From Flintibacter faecis (GTDB lineage Bacteria > Bacillota > Clostridia > Oscillospirales > Oscillospiraceae), in contig NZ_JACOPN010000002.1 of NCBI RefSeq assembly GCF_014287875.1, forward strand, positions 124,001 to 188,000: a DNA stretch of 64,000 nucleotides, read 5' to 3'. The notes under the pieces are model-generated. The model searched no databases. It was given only the letters and a program-made list of their open reading frames with translations, and was not told the origin of the DNA. Shown piece after piece: positions 1 through 8,434 of the stretch; positions within the stretch are counted from its first letter, which is position 1; every line of letters begins with the position of its first letter. A program made the translations under genes and the position numbers.

Positions 1-83
1 TAGGGGATGATGCCGTCACCGTGTGGATTAACTTGGTGCTTCGGTATGTATCCGGTCATGTTCCACGAAAAATCATTTAGCAT
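1..83 (-). CDS. Small unknown ORF, cut by the window edge
   Basis: An ATG at 83 follows a strong GGGAGGTG ribosome site and opens a frame of at least 27 codons starting MLNDFSWNMTGYIP. The next codon begins TA, so the gene may end at the window edge. It lies 35 bp downstream of the 235-residue gene on the same strand and is probably in its operon. The first six residues resemble the YqzL-type small proteins, but the rest does not, so no function is assigned. Confidence 0.4.
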   Translation of the reverse strand, partial: MLNDFSWNMTGYIPKHQVNPHGDGIIP

Positions 84-118
84 AGCGCACCTCCCTTCTA
101 AGTAATCAGCGGGAATAA

Positions 119-826
119 TTAACCATAATTCCAAGTTTGTCTTGCAGCATTTATATTATCCAGAAGAACAGATGCAGGATTTGCCTCGTAATAGTACGTG
201 CTCATATCCAAAATGCCTTCTTCCATTTCACCCCACTCTGCTGTGCGAGAAACAAAGATTCTATTATATACACACCAATCGCATGTGGTGGTGAAAGCAG
301 CAATATCTGCAAAGTCTTTTGGAAATACAATTCTTCTTCCATTTGATGTTGGCTTAAGATAGTTCTCCATTATTTCTTTGAAATTCTTCAGATCATAATC
401 CGTAGCGTTTTCCAAAGCTTTACAGACAATCAATTCTTCGTGCGTGAATTCTGTAAGTGTTTCTAAATGGTTTGCAAGAATTAGACCATAAATAACGCAA
501 ACCTTTGGGCATTCTGCATTTACGGTTTGTTTGAACAGATTGGCTACGATAATAGCCTTTTCCGGGCTGGAGTTTACATAGTTGTAAAGCTCGTTCAATC
601 TTCTTTCGAGATTAAAGCCAGATGCAAGACCGTTCAGTAGATGGCCGAGTTTGAAGGTATTGTATTCAGATAGAAGATCATTTCCTATTCCGCCTACAAT
701 TCCCGCAACTGGGTTTACTACGCCCAACACACCAATAGAGCCAGAACGGATTATTTTGGTCATAGGATTGTCCATAACCCGGCTAAGCGCATTCCCAATA
801 TCAGTTAAATCATATTTCTGTGCCAT
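119..826 (-). CDS. Unknown 235-residue protein with Gly-rich hydrophobic segment
   Basis: I do not recognise this family. Residues about 25-52 form a glycine/valine-rich apolar stretch (GVLGVVNPVAGIVGGIGNDL) that could insert in or lie on a membrane. The remainder is mixed helical and mildly acidic. There is no signal peptide or catalytic motif that I can name. The start ATG at 826 has a GAGGA site that overlaps the stop codon of the upstream DUF6076 gene (gap about 10 bp), so the two are translationally linked. It is probably cargo of the mobile element. Confidence 0.6.
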   Translation of the reverse strand: MAQKYDLTDIGNALSRVMDNPMTKIIRSGSIGVLGVVNPVAGIVGGIGNDLLSEYNTFKLGHLLNGLASGFNLERRLNELYNYVNSSPEKAIIVANLFKQTVNAECPKVCVIYGLILANHLETLTEFTHEELIVCKALENATDYDLKNFKEIMENYLKPTSNGRRIVFPKDFADIAAFTTTCDWCVYNRIFVSRTAEWGEMEEGILDMSTYYYEANPASVLLDNINAARQTWNYG

Positions 827-836
827 TACATATTCC

Positions 837-1943
837 TCATTTCGTCCGTAATTTTGCTTCTTTCTTCAAAGCAGCCTGTCCCATCTCTTTTTCGTAATCA
901 CCTTTGGCATAGGCGACATTGCTCAGCGCTCGAAGCATTTTATCCTTTGCCAGCTTTTTCATAACCTCTGCAAGATCAGCGTCCAGAGTACCACGCTTCA
1001 CATAGCGGTTTATGGTGTTCAGCCGTTTCTCATAAATCTGTTTCACCGGATGATCGTCCGCAAGCTCCCGTTGTTCTCTGCCTTTCAGGTTGCCGATCTG
1101 TCGGCAAGTGCGGTGCAGCTTGTCCCCCGGTGCATAGCCGCCGCAGTATTTGGTGTGCCTTGCGTTGGTGGTGAGGAACCACTTGCCGCAGATTTTGCAT
1201 TTTTTCGGGGCATGACCAACACATAAGCCCTCAAAAAGATCAGACCGGAACATCCCTACAAAGGATACATAGTGCATCCGCTTGACCAGCTTCGCAACTT
1301 TTTCGCCGGGACGGATGACCGATATATACTGAACGGAATTATTCAAAGTAGACATCCAGGCATTGCCCTCCGTGATAGAGAACTCCGGCGGAAAATAGTC
1401 GCCGAACATTTTTGCAAAACCCTCTGCGGTGCGTTCTGCTTCATTGCCGTCTGATTTTTCTGCAAAATCAAGCATGGCCGTTTGGTATTCCCCAAGGGAG
1501 TATGCCAGATGCCCGAAAACTGCGGTATAGCGTTGGAGCGTCATCGCATCGGCAAAGTTCTGGATTTCTTCAAATTGCAAAGAATTGGTTGCGGCTTTTA
1601 TGGCAAACTCCACATATTTCAGCGCATTGTCCACAGTAAAGACTTTTTCAATCCGTTCTCTGTGCTTTGAGATATTCATATAGGAGAACGGCGGTGTTGG
1701 ACTGAGAATATCAAGCATCGTCAGAGCAGCTTCCGTTGCAATAGGACAGAGTGCAGAAGCATCCTGTCCGGCGTTTAATATTCCAAGCAGCAGATTGATT
1801 TTCTCGCATTGCTCGTTCATCTTTGCGATGGTATCCGCAGGGACATTCAGCGCATCACAGGCAAGAGCGCCGACAGGAAGTGTTTTTCCCTCATATATGA
1901 CCGTATCCTGCCAAAAATCCAATGTCATCAGTTCTTGGTTCAT
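837..1943 (-). CDS. DUF6076 family protein, C-terminal Cys/His zinc motif
   Basis: The 368-residue protein has an all-helical N-terminal 230 residues and then a Cys-rich module: C249-x2-C252, C267 and C280 with nearby histidines (CKICGKWFLTTNARHTKYC). This looks like a zinc-binding knuckle, reminiscent of CGNR-type fingers, and matches my memory of DUF6076 proteins, which are common on Clostridia mobile elements and have no known function. The start at 1943 is preceded by AGGAGGGG. It is first of a minus-strand operon and diverges from the primase gene across the iteron-like region. A nucleic-acid-binding role is inference from the zinc motif only. Confidence 0.65.
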   Translation of the reverse strand: MNQELMTLDFWQDTVIYEGKTLPVGALACDALNVPADTIAKMNEQCEKINLLLGILNAGQDASALCPIATEAALTMLDILSPTPPFSYMNISKHRERIEKVFTVDNALKYVEFAIKAATNSLQFEEIQNFADAMTLQRYTAVFGHLAYSLGEYQTAMLDFAEKSDGNEAERTAEGFAKMFGDYFPPEFSITEGNAWMSTLNNSVQYISVIRPGEKVAKLVKRMHYVSFVGMFRSDLFEGLCVGHAPKKCKICGKWFLTTNARHTKYCGGYAPGDKLHRTCRQIGNLKGREQRELADDHPVKQIYEKRLNTINRYVKRGTLDADLAEVMKKLAKDKMLRALSNVAYAKGDYEKEMGQAALKKEAKLRTK

Positions 1944-1958
1944 GCTTGCCCCTCCTGT

Positions 1959-2073
1959 CCTGTTTTTTCATTTTCTTAATTCTATCATGCTAATGTAAAG
2001 AAATCTACATCTATCCATAAGTTGTCCTGTTTTTTGAAACGGGGTTGTCCTCCGATTAGCCTGTTTTTTGAAA
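1959..2073. repeat. Iteron-like repeats (three CCTGTTTTTT copies)
   Basis: CCTGTTTTTT begins at 1959, 2026 and 2060. The last two share the longer form CCTGTTTTTTGAAA, and GTTGTCC occurs at the second copy and again at about 2044. The block sits in the divergent gap between the DUF6076 gene and the primase/helicase genes, a usual place for an element's replication origin or a shared operator. Confidence 0.45.
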
Positions 2074-2165
2074 AATCCGGCATAACCATAGTAGAAGGAG
2101 CCAAACCCCTGCCAATCACGGCGGGTGTTTCGTGCTTTCTAAATACTATGAACGGAGGTTTTTCT

Positions 2166-2786
2166 ATGACAATCTATGAAATCATCAAGGCGGCAATCAG
2201 CGTAAAGCAAGCCGCAAAACACTACGGGCTGAATGTCAACCGCAATGGTATGGCTTGCTGCCCGTTCCACAACGACAGGCATCCGAGCTTGAAGCTGAAC
2301 GAGGATTATTTCTTCTGCTTCGGCTGCGGAGCCAAGGGGGATGTAATCGACCTTGTGGCAAGACTGTTCGATCTGAGCAGTTATGAAGCAGCGCAAAAGC
2401 TGGCTGCGGACTTCGGGCTTGACCCGAAACCGCCCACTGCCGCAGCTATGGTCAAGCCAAAGCGTCCCTATATCCGTCAGTTCCGGGAGAATGAAATGCT
2501 GTGTTTCCGGGTGCTGACGGATTATCTGCATCTGCTGGAAGATTGGAAAATACGATACGCACCCAAGACACCGGAAGATGCTCTGGATGACCGTTTTGTG
2601 GAAGCCTGCCAGATGCACTGCTATATCGAATATATGGCAGATGTGCTGACGGTGGGTGATCTGGAAGAACGGGTGGCATTGGTGGACAAGCTGATGCAGG
2701 ACGACAAAATTGCTTTTCTGCAAGAGTATACCGCACAAAAGAAAAAGGAGGTGGCGCACCGTGGCGAAGAACCGGAAAACGCCTAA
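2166..2786 (+). CDS. CHC2 zinc-finger primase-like protein
   Basis: The 206-residue protein carries the DnaG-type CHC2 zinc finger at the N-terminus: C32-P-F-H35, then C51-F-G-C54 followed by G-x-K-G-D. No Toprim catalytic core follows, so this is the zinc/DNA-recognition part alone, as often found split from a helicase-primase on integrative elements. The start at 2166 is chosen because GGAGG lies 7 bp upstream at 2154-2158; the frame is open further upstream without a ribosome site. Its stop overlaps the start of the helicase gene by 26 bp, so the two are probably translationally coupled and act together in replicating the excised element. Confidence 0.85.
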   Translation: MTIYEIIKAAISVKQAAKHYGLNVNRNGMACCPFHNDRHPSLKLNEDYFFCFGCGAKGDVIDLVARLFDLSSYEAAQKLAADFGLDPKPPTAAAMVKPKRPYIRQFRENEMLCFRVLTDYLHLLEDWKIRYAPKTPEDALDDRFVEACQMHCYIEYMADVLTVGDLEERVALVDKLMQDDKIAFLQEYTAQKKKEVAHRGEEPENA

Positions 2787-4134
2787 TATGAATTTTCCTG
2801 TCTGGTTTGACGGGCAGAACATCAACGAAGCTCTGTTTTGTGAAGAATTTCTGCATGAGCGCAGAATCATCTTCGCAAACGGAGCTTTTTTCACGCCCGA
2901 TGGTCGAGTGACGGATGACCTTCCTCTGCGTGGGGAGATTTACGACAAGCTGAAATTTTGTGCCGTGAACAACATCCCACGGAAGATCACCAACATTCTG
3001 GAAGTGCTGAAACTGGAAGCGCAGGTGTCTGACTTCCCTCCGGAGCAGGATCGCATCCATGTTGCCAACGGTACGCTGCTCTTGAACGGCACTTTCACCG
3101 AAGGCAGACCGGCTATCGTGCGAAGCCGTCTGCCTGTCGGCTATAATCCCGATGCTCCTGCACCGGTGATCTGGCTGAACTTTCTGGATGGGTTGCTTTA
3201 CGCCGAGGACATTCCAACTTTGCAGGAGTTTATCGGCTATTGCCTGATTCCCTCCAACAAGGGGCAGCGCATGATGGTGATTAAAGGCAACGGTGGCGAG
3301 GGTAAATCTCAAATCGGTGCGGTGCTGTCCACCATCTTCGGCACGAATATGAAAGACGGCAGCATCGGGAAGATTTCTGAAAACCGTTTTGCCCGTGCCG
3401 ATCTGGAACACATCCTGCTGTGCGTGGATGATGATATGCGGATGGAAGCTCTGCGTCAGACCAGCTATGTAAAATCCATCGTGACTGCACAGGGCAAAAT
3501 GGACTTGGAACGCAAGGGCAAGCAGAGTTATCAGGGCTGGATGTTTGCCCGGTTGCTGGCATTCAGCAATGGTGATCTGCAAGCCCTATATGATCGCAGC
3601 GATGGTTTTTACCGCAGACAGCTTGTGCTGACCACCAAAGAAAAGCCCATGGACAGAGCCGATGATCCTGACCTTGCAGAGAAGATGAAAGCTGAAGCCG
3701 AGGGTATCTTCCTGTGGGCATTTGAAGGCTTACAGCGGCTTGTTGCCAACAACTTTAAGTTTACGGAGAGTGACCGTATCCGGAAAAACCGGGAAGCGGT
3801 CAAGCGTGACAACAACAATATCTTTGATTTCATGGAGTCGGAGGGATACATCCGATTGAAAGCGGATGCTTCCATCAGCTCTAAGGATTTCTATGAAATC
3901 TACCGGATGTGGTGTGAGGAAAACTCCCTTGCACCGCTGAAAGCCCGTAGCTTCAGCGATGCCATGATTGCCAATGCCGGGAGATTCAATCTGGAGCATT
4001 GCAACAACATCACCAACTCTGCCGGACGGCGGGTGTGGGGCTTTATGGGCGTGGAAGCTGTGGCAAGACCTCATATAAATGGATTTTACGATGTTTCGCC
4101 GTGTACGTACGTACCGGAGGACTGGCGGGATTGA
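2761..4134 (+). CDS. Phage/plasmid P4-D5 type SF3 helicase
   Basis: The 457-residue protein has a Walker A loop GNGGEGKS (about 176-183), an acidic Walker B ILLCVDDD (about 218-225) and the SF3 sensor AFSNGD (about 267-272), as in the D5/P4 primase-helicase group (DUF5906-like). This group unwinds origins of phages, plasmids and integrative elements. A GTG start at 2761 is preferred because AAGGAGGTG ends 7 bp before it; an ATG at 2788 is an alternative. The primase domain itself is absent here and is probably supplied by the upstream CHC2 protein. The 3' end overlaps a GTACGTACGTAC palindrome. Confidence 0.85.
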   Translation: MAKNRKTPNMNFPVWFDGQNINEALFCEEFLHERRIIFANGAFFTPDGRVTDDLPLRGEIYDKLKFCAVNNIPRKITNILEVLKLEAQVSDFPPEQDRIHVANGTLLLNGTFTEGRPAIVRSRLPVGYNPDAPAPVIWLNFLDGLLYAEDIPTLQEFIGYCLIPSNKGQRMMVIKGNGGEGKSQIGAVLSTIFGTNMKDGSIGKISENRFARADLEHILLCVDDDMRMEALRQTSYVKSIVTAQGKMDLERKGKQSYQGWMFARLLAFSNGDLQALYDRSDGFYRRQLVLTTKEKPMDRADDPDLAEKMKAEAEGIFLWAFEGLQRLVANNFKFTESDRIRKNREAVKRDNNNIFDFMESEGYIRLKADASISSKDFYEIYRMWCEENSLAPLKARSFSDAMIANAGRFNLEHCNNITNSAGRRVWGFMGVEAVARPHINGFYDVSPCTYVPEDWRD

Positions 4135-4164
4135 TTTTGCCAGTCATGCTCTGTACGTATGTAC
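4103..4164. repeat. Paired GTAC palindromes, 50 bp apart
   Basis: GTACGTACGTAC, a perfect palindrome, lies at 4103-4114 inside the helicase 3' end. GTACGTATGTAC lies at 4153-4164 just after its stop. The 50 bp spacing puts both on the same helix face, as for cooperative protein binding. Confidence 0.4.
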
Positions 4165-4534
4165 GCAGCATTTACCCCTGTTTTCTTCCGTTATAGGAAA
4201 CAGCAGCTTTCAAAGCTGACCTGTTTTCGGGCATTAAAAATCAATGGTAATGGAAACAGCAAAGTTTTTGACCGCAGGACGAAACTATTTCACGAAATCG
4301 TGCTTCTCTGAACCGTGTACCCTGTTCACGGAACAATGGGTGTTTTCACTGTTCCAGACCAAACCACACAAAACGGCAAAGTGGGATATGGTCATATATG
4401 GACAGGACATCACAAGCGAAATTCTGAACGGATTTCGGAGATTGCAGATTTTTCACTGTTCGGTGCATCCACTCCACCTTGGAGCGCAGAGGTTGCACCG
4501 ACACATGAACTGAATTATGGAGGATTTTATCAAT
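4135..4534. other. Non-coding stretch between helicase and small HTH gene
   Basis: About 400 bp without a convincing gene. Open frames exist but lack ribosome sites, family resemblance or codon bias. Short inverted repeats occur (for example CAGCTTT/AAAGCTG near 4205 and CCGTG/CACGG near 4315-4335). It may hold a structured RNA or part of the element's origin. Confidence 0.4.
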
Positions 4535-4750
4535 ATGAATATACGCAACGAAATAAAGGCACAGATCATCCGTGCCGGGATGACCATGCAGGAAGTTGTT
4601 GACCTGCTCTCGGACGAGTACGGATGGAGCGACAGCGTTTCCAACCTGTCCGCAAAATTACAGCGGGAAAGTATACGATACAAGGAAGTATTGGAGCTTG
4701 CCGCTGTGCTTGGTTACGACATCGTATGGCAGAAAAGACGGGAGAAGTGA
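4535..4750 (+). CDS. Small helix-turn-helix-like protein of the mobile element
   Basis: The 71-residue basic protein (MNIRNEIKAQIIRAGMTMQE...) reads as an XRE-like helix-turn-helix: helix, then TMQEVVDLLSDEYGWS, then SVSNLSAKLQRES as recognition region, ending in VWQKRREK. Proteins of this type recur next to MobV relaxases on Clostridia elements. The start at 4535 is chosen over 4517 because GGAGG at 4519-4523 is well placed for it. A regulatory role over mobilization genes is inferred from position. Confidence 0.6.
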   Translation: MNIRNEIKAQIIRAGMTMQEVVDLLSDEYGWSDSVSNLSAKLQRESIRYKEVLELAAVLGYDIVWQKRREK

Positions 4751-4888
4751 TACCCCGGCAACAGCCCTCCGCATCTCCCGTCCCCATAGGCGCACCGCAG
4801 TGCTGCCCATGGACAGGCAGTGAAAGATACGGTTTTCGCTGCCATCGTCTGCAAAAAATGTTCCGCAGAACAGCTTCATGCAGACGGG

Positions 4889-4948
4889 CTGACCAAGGTA
4901 AAAGGCGCAGACATTTTGCCTTGGTCAGCAGAGGTCACCGCAGTGACC
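4889..4948. other. Two perfect hairpins upstream of oriT
   Basis: CTGACCAAGG (4889-4898) pairs with CCTTGGTCAG (4919-4928), and the stem continues with AAAA (4900-4903) against TTTT (4914-4917). A second, GGTCAC (4933-4938) with GTGACC (4943-4948), follows at once. There is no T-run, so a terminator is unlikely. They are 35-90 bp from the predicted nick site and could be relaxosome binding sites or a folded leader for the relaxase mRNA. Confidence 0.5.
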
Positions 4949-4982
4949 GCATTCCCCCTCGGGAGAGCCCTCGGAGAGCCCA

Positions 4983-5047
4983 CGGCACTTTGTAGCCAGC
5001 ATGGATGAAAGTGTAATAGTGGGTTATTACACTTTGAAAAAGTGCCG
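4983..5047 (+). other. Predicted MobV-type origin of transfer (oriT)
   Basis: Nested inverted repeats lie about 50 bp before the relaxase start. The inner arms AAAGTGTAATA (5008-5018) and TATTACACTTT (5025-5035) flank the loop GTGGGT. The outer arms are CGGCACTTT (4983-4991) and AAAGTGCCG (5039-5047). The core TAGTGGG/TTA matches the pMV158-family nick context TAGTGTG/TTA at all but one base, so the nick is predicted between 5023 and 5024. This is comparison with a remembered oriT, not an alignment. Confidence 0.75.
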
Positions 5048-5096
5048 TTCCTCAGCCCTCCGCTGTCTGCAAATCTTAAAGAAAGGACAAAAATCT

Positions 5097-6386
5097 ATGG
5101 CAAGAAATGATGGAATTGATCGTACCTTAGCCAGAAATCAGGACTTGGAAACTCCGGATGATGTGACAAAAGTACAGGAACACAATGAGCGTGAAAAAGA
5201 CCGTTATTCCAATGTGGACATCGTGCCGGAACGTACTGCGCTGAATGTTCACTTCAAGTCTCCCACTGACGATTATGTAAAAATGTTTGAGCAGATGGAG
5301 CAGGACAAGATCATCTCCACCAGAGGGCTGAAACCGGATGCCGTCAAATATGGCGAGTTGGTTTTCGATGTGAACTCCACTTATTTCTACAACCACGGCG
5401 GCTATGAGTTTGCAAAACAGTTTTATGCCGATGCCTATAAAGCCGCCGTGGAGATCGTGGGCGGTGAGCAGTATATCCTCTCCGCTGTAATGCATGCCGA
5501 CGAGCGCAACCGGGCAATGTCGGAAGCTCTGGGTGAGGATGTGTACCACTATCACCTTCATGTGGTTTATATCCCGGTGGTGGAGAAACAAATCCTGTGG
5601 TCGAAGCGATGCAAGGATGAATCCCTCCGGGGAACGGTAAAGGAAACGATCACACAGGTCAGCCGCAGTAAGAAGTGGGAATCCAAACCCGTTCTTGATG
5701 AAAACGGAAATCCTATGTTGAACGCAAAAGGGAAAAAGATTTTGAAGTCGTCCTACAGTGTGCTGCAGGATGACTTTTTCAATTTCATGCGAAACGCTGG
5801 TTATACCGATGTAGAGCGTGGAGAATGTGGCAGCACCGAAGAACATCTGACGGTGACACAGTTCAAGGTACAGGCCGAACAGCAGCGTTTGGAAGCTGTG
5901 ACCGGACAGGTGGCACAGGCCGAGCAGAGCTTAGCGGATGCCAAAGCTGCCACGGAGAAGCAGAAAAAGAAACTGGAAGCTCTGAAAAAGGAAACTCAGG
6001 CTGCTAAGTCTGTTGCTATGACTGCACATGAGATTGAGTCGATGGGCAAGAAAAATCCCATTACGGGAAATGTTACCATGACGGTGGATGAGTGCCGCAC
6101 GCTAAAGGATTATGCGGTCAGCAGCTTTGCGGAAAAGTCTGAGAAGCTGAAATACAAGCAGAAATTCGAGCAGGCAGATAAAAACGCAAAGATATGGAAA
6201 GACCGTTTTGAAAAACTGAACAAAGACTATGAGGAGCTGAAACAAAAAGCCCAGCCTTTCCTGGATGCGATTGAGATTGCATCTGAAAAGGTCTGGGCTT
6301 TTATCAATGCCATCCTCGCCAGGGGAAAGGAACTGTATGAACACAAACACCCTGCCCGCAATCGTGGACAGGACATGGAAATTTAA
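5097..6386 (+). CDS. MobV (Pre/Mob) family relaxase
   Basis: The 429-residue protein nicks the element at oriT and stays attached to the strand during transfer. MobV hallmarks: motif I HNER at 29-32, and motif III with H133-A-D-E and H151-Y-H153-L-H155, the metal-binding histidines. In most MobV proteins these two halves are nearly adjacent; here about 14 residues separate them. After residue about 280 the chain is a long charged coiled coil (glutamine/lysine/glutamate repeats), as is usual for dimerising Mob/Pre proteins. The start at 5097 follows GAAAGGA; an earlier in-frame ATG at 5001 would run through oriT and is unlikely. Confidence 0.9.
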   Translation: MARNDGIDRTLARNQDLETPDDVTKVQEHNEREKDRYSNVDIVPERTALNVHFKSPTDDYVKMFEQMEQDKIISTRGLKPDAVKYGELVFDVNSTYFYNHGGYEFAKQFYADAYKAAVEIVGGEQYILSAVMHADERNRAMSEALGEDVYHYHLHVVYIPVVEKQILWSKRCKDESLRGTVKETITQVSRSKKWESKPVLDENGNPMLNAKGKKILKSSYSVLQDDFFNFMRNAGYTDVERGECGSTEEHLTVTQFKVQAEQQRLEAVTGQVAQAEQSLADAKAATEKQKKKLEALKKETQAAKSVAMTAHEIESMGKKNPITGNVTMTVDECRTLKDYAVSSFAEKSEKLKYKQKFEQADKNAKIWKDRFEKLNKDYEELKQKAQPFLDAIEIASEKVWAFINAILARGKELYEHKHPARNRGQDMEI

Positions 6387-6404
6387 GAAAGGAACTATTT
6401 GCCT

Positions 6405-6707
6405 ATGAAGAAAACCGTAGATGAAATTAACAAGATGATTATGGAAGATGCCCCGATGGAAGAAATCAACGATGCCATCGGCTATATTGATATTTGCTCC
6501 TGCTTCGATCCGATTTTTGAGCCGCCTATTGATTTTCTGGAAGAATGCCGCAAGCGTTGGGAAGCGGCACAGTCCTCTTTCTGCAAAACCATTGAGTGCA
6601 AGATCGGAAACACATGGTATGTGATTGAAACGGAGTGTGATGGAAATGAGCCACTTACCGACAAGGTAAAACGGCTCATTTTTTCTGACAAGGGGGTGAT
6701 TTGTTAA
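6405..6707 (+). CDS. Unknown 100-residue protein of the mobilization operon
   Basis: A short acidic protein (MKKTVDEINKMIMEDAPMEE...) with no family that I recognise. It lies 18 bp after the relaxase with its own AAGAAAGGA site and ends 80 bp before the recombinase, so it is probably co-transcribed with the relaxase. The start at ATG 6405 is preferred to TTG 6399. Genes of this size and position are frequent on related elements; a role in mobilization or excision control is only inferred. Confidence 0.6.
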   Translation: MKKTVDEINKMIMEDAPMEEINDAIGYIDICSCFDPIFEPPIDFLEECRKRWEAAQSSFCKTIECKIGNTWYVIETECDGNEPLTDKVKRLIFSDKGVIC

Positions 6708-6726
6708 TGACTGCGACACAAAAGCA

Positions 6727-6735
6727 TGATATAAT
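6727..6735 (+). promoter_or_regulatory. Extended -10 promoter for the recombinase
   Basis: TGATATAAT is a perfect extended -10 (TGnTATAAT) about 55 bp before the recombinase start. No good -35 lies at the usual distance, as is common with extended -10 promoters. It would let the recombinase be expressed separately from the mob genes. Confidence 0.55.
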
Positions 6736-6787
6736 TCCAATATGCACAACGGTACTGTCGGCTGACCAACCACCGAAGGAGGATATT

Positions 6788-8434
6788 ATGTTGGATCAGC
6801 AGAAAATTACCATTCTCTATTGCCGTCTGAGCAACGAGGATGCCCAGGAAGGCGAGAGTAACAGTATCGCAAATCAGAGAGAGTATTTAACCCGATATGC
6901 CCGTGACCACGGGTATACAAACCTGAAAATTCTGGTGGATGACGGTTATACGGGGACGAACTTCAATCGTCCCGGTGTGCAGGAAGGCTTTGAGCTTGTC
7001 AAGCAGGGGCTTGTGGGCTGCTGGCTGGTCAAAGACCTCAGCCGCTTTGGTCGTGACTATCTGACTGTTGGACAATATACGGATATTATCTTTCCGAGTT
7101 ATGATGTCCGCTTTATCGCTATAAATGATGGCGTAGACAGCAACCGGGGAGACAGCGAGGGCTTCGCCGCAATCCGTAATCTGTTCAACGAGTGGTATCC
7201 CCGTGATACCAGCAAGAAAGTCCGTGTCAGTTTGCGGCAGAGAGGAACCAGTGGGAAGCACATGGGCAAACCGCCCTACGGATACCGCTGTGACCCGGAG
7301 GACAAGGATCACTGGATTCTGGATGAAGAAGCGGCTCCGGTAGTCAAGCTCATCTTCGACCTTTGCATTGACGGCAAAGGCCCGGAGCAGATTGCAAGGA
7401 TTCTGGAAGAAAAGCAGATTATGACCGCAAAGGCACTCTATGCCAAGCGAAAGAAAAAGCCGATGCCGGAAAGACCGTACCACTGGGGCAACCAGTCCAT
7501 TGCAGGGATTTTGGAACGGCAGGAGTACACAGGCTGTACCTGCAACTTCAAGACTTATTCCAAGTCCTACAAGCTGAAAAAGCGGATTCCCAATGAGCCG
7601 GAGAATATGTTTTATCTGCCGGACACACAGGAAGCGATTGTATCTCAGGCACAGTTTGACAGGGTGCAGGAACTGAGGAAAAACAAACGCCGCCCCGCAA
7701 AAGCGGAACGGCAGGGATTGTTCTCCGGGCTTCTGTTTTGTGCCGATTGCGGCGGCAAGCTCCACTTTGCCACAAGCAAAAGCTTTGAGGGCAAGCAGGA
7801 TCACTACGTCTGCAACAACTACAAGAGCAACCGTGGTACTTGTACTGCCCACTATATCCGGGAAGATGTGCTTCGTGAAATCGTTCTGGAACGCATCCGG
7901 GCAGTCAATGAGTATATCCGAAGCGATGTGGACGGTTTTCAGGAGGAATGGCTGCAATGCCGCAGGACTGACCAGGAGCGCAGCATCCGGGATGACAAAA
8001 AGAAGCTGGAACAGGCAAAGAAACGCCTTGCCGATCTGGATGTCATCATCGCCCGGCTGTACGAGGACTATGTTCTTGGAAATCTCAATCAGGACAGATA
8101 CAGAAAGATGTCTGCGGACTATGAAGCGGAGCAGGAACGGTTAAAGCTCGAAATTGAAGTTATCGAAGAATGGGTGGAACAGCGGGAAGAAATGAACGAC
8201 GGTCTGGATGCCTTTATCGCCCTGACACAGAAATATGTGGATGTGGAGAAGCTGACACAGACCATCGTGAACGAGTATATCAAGAAAATCATCGTCTATG
8301 CCCCGGACAAATCCAGCGGCAAGCGCAAGCAGAAAGTGAAGATTTTCTTCAACTTCGTGGACGATGTAGATATTCCCGTTATTTCCGAGCCTATCATCAC
8401 GCAAACAACCTATGAACACAGAAAAACGGCGTGA
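6788..8434 (+). CDS. Large serine recombinase (TnpX-like)
   Basis: The 548-residue site-specific recombinase integrates and excises the element. The N-terminal resolvase fold has the nucleophile in YCRLSNED (Ser15), followed by the conserved arginine region DLSRFGRDYL. The Recombinase domain (about 160-280) contains GKPPYGYR. The zinc ribbon is C-A-D-C-G-G near 320 with two further cysteines (YVCNN and GTC). A long coiled coil (about 400-470) precedes the C-terminal tail. Length and order fit large serine integrases of the Tn4451 type. ATG 6788 has AAGGAGG 5 bp upstream; the frame is open back to 6701 but without a site. It lies at the inferred right edge of the element. Confidence 0.92.
   Translation: MLDQQKITILYCRLSNEDAQEGESNSIANQREYLTRYARDHGYTNLKILVDDGYTGTNFNRPGVQEGFELVKQGLVGCWLVKDLSRFGRDYLTVGQYTDIIFPSYDVRFIAINDGVDSNRGDSEGFAAIRNLFNEWYPRDTSKKVRVSLRQRGTSGKHMGKPPYGYRCDPEDKDHWILDEEAAPVVKLIFDLCIDGKGPEQIARILEEKQIMTAKALYAKRKKKPMPERPYHWGNQSIAGILERQEYTGCTCNFKTYSKSYKLKKRIPNEPENMFYLPDTQEAIVSQAQFDRVQELRKNKRRPAKAERQGLFSGLLFCADCGGKLHFATSKSFEGKQDHYVCNNYKSNRGTCTAHYIREDVLREIVLERIRAVNEYIRSDVDGFQEEWLQCRRTDQERSIRDDKKKLEQAKKRLADLDVIIARLYEDYVLGNLNQDRYRKMSADYEAEQERLKLEIEVIEEWVEQREEMNDGLDAFIALTQKYVDVEKLTQTIVNEYIKKIIVYAPDKSSGKRKQKVKIFFNFVDDVDIPVISEPIITQTTYEHRKTA

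Noticed and set aside
4244..4602. Two overlapping frames of 89 and 95 codons between the helicase and the small HTH gene
   Set aside because: No ribosome site, no family resemblance, and mutual overlap in different frames.
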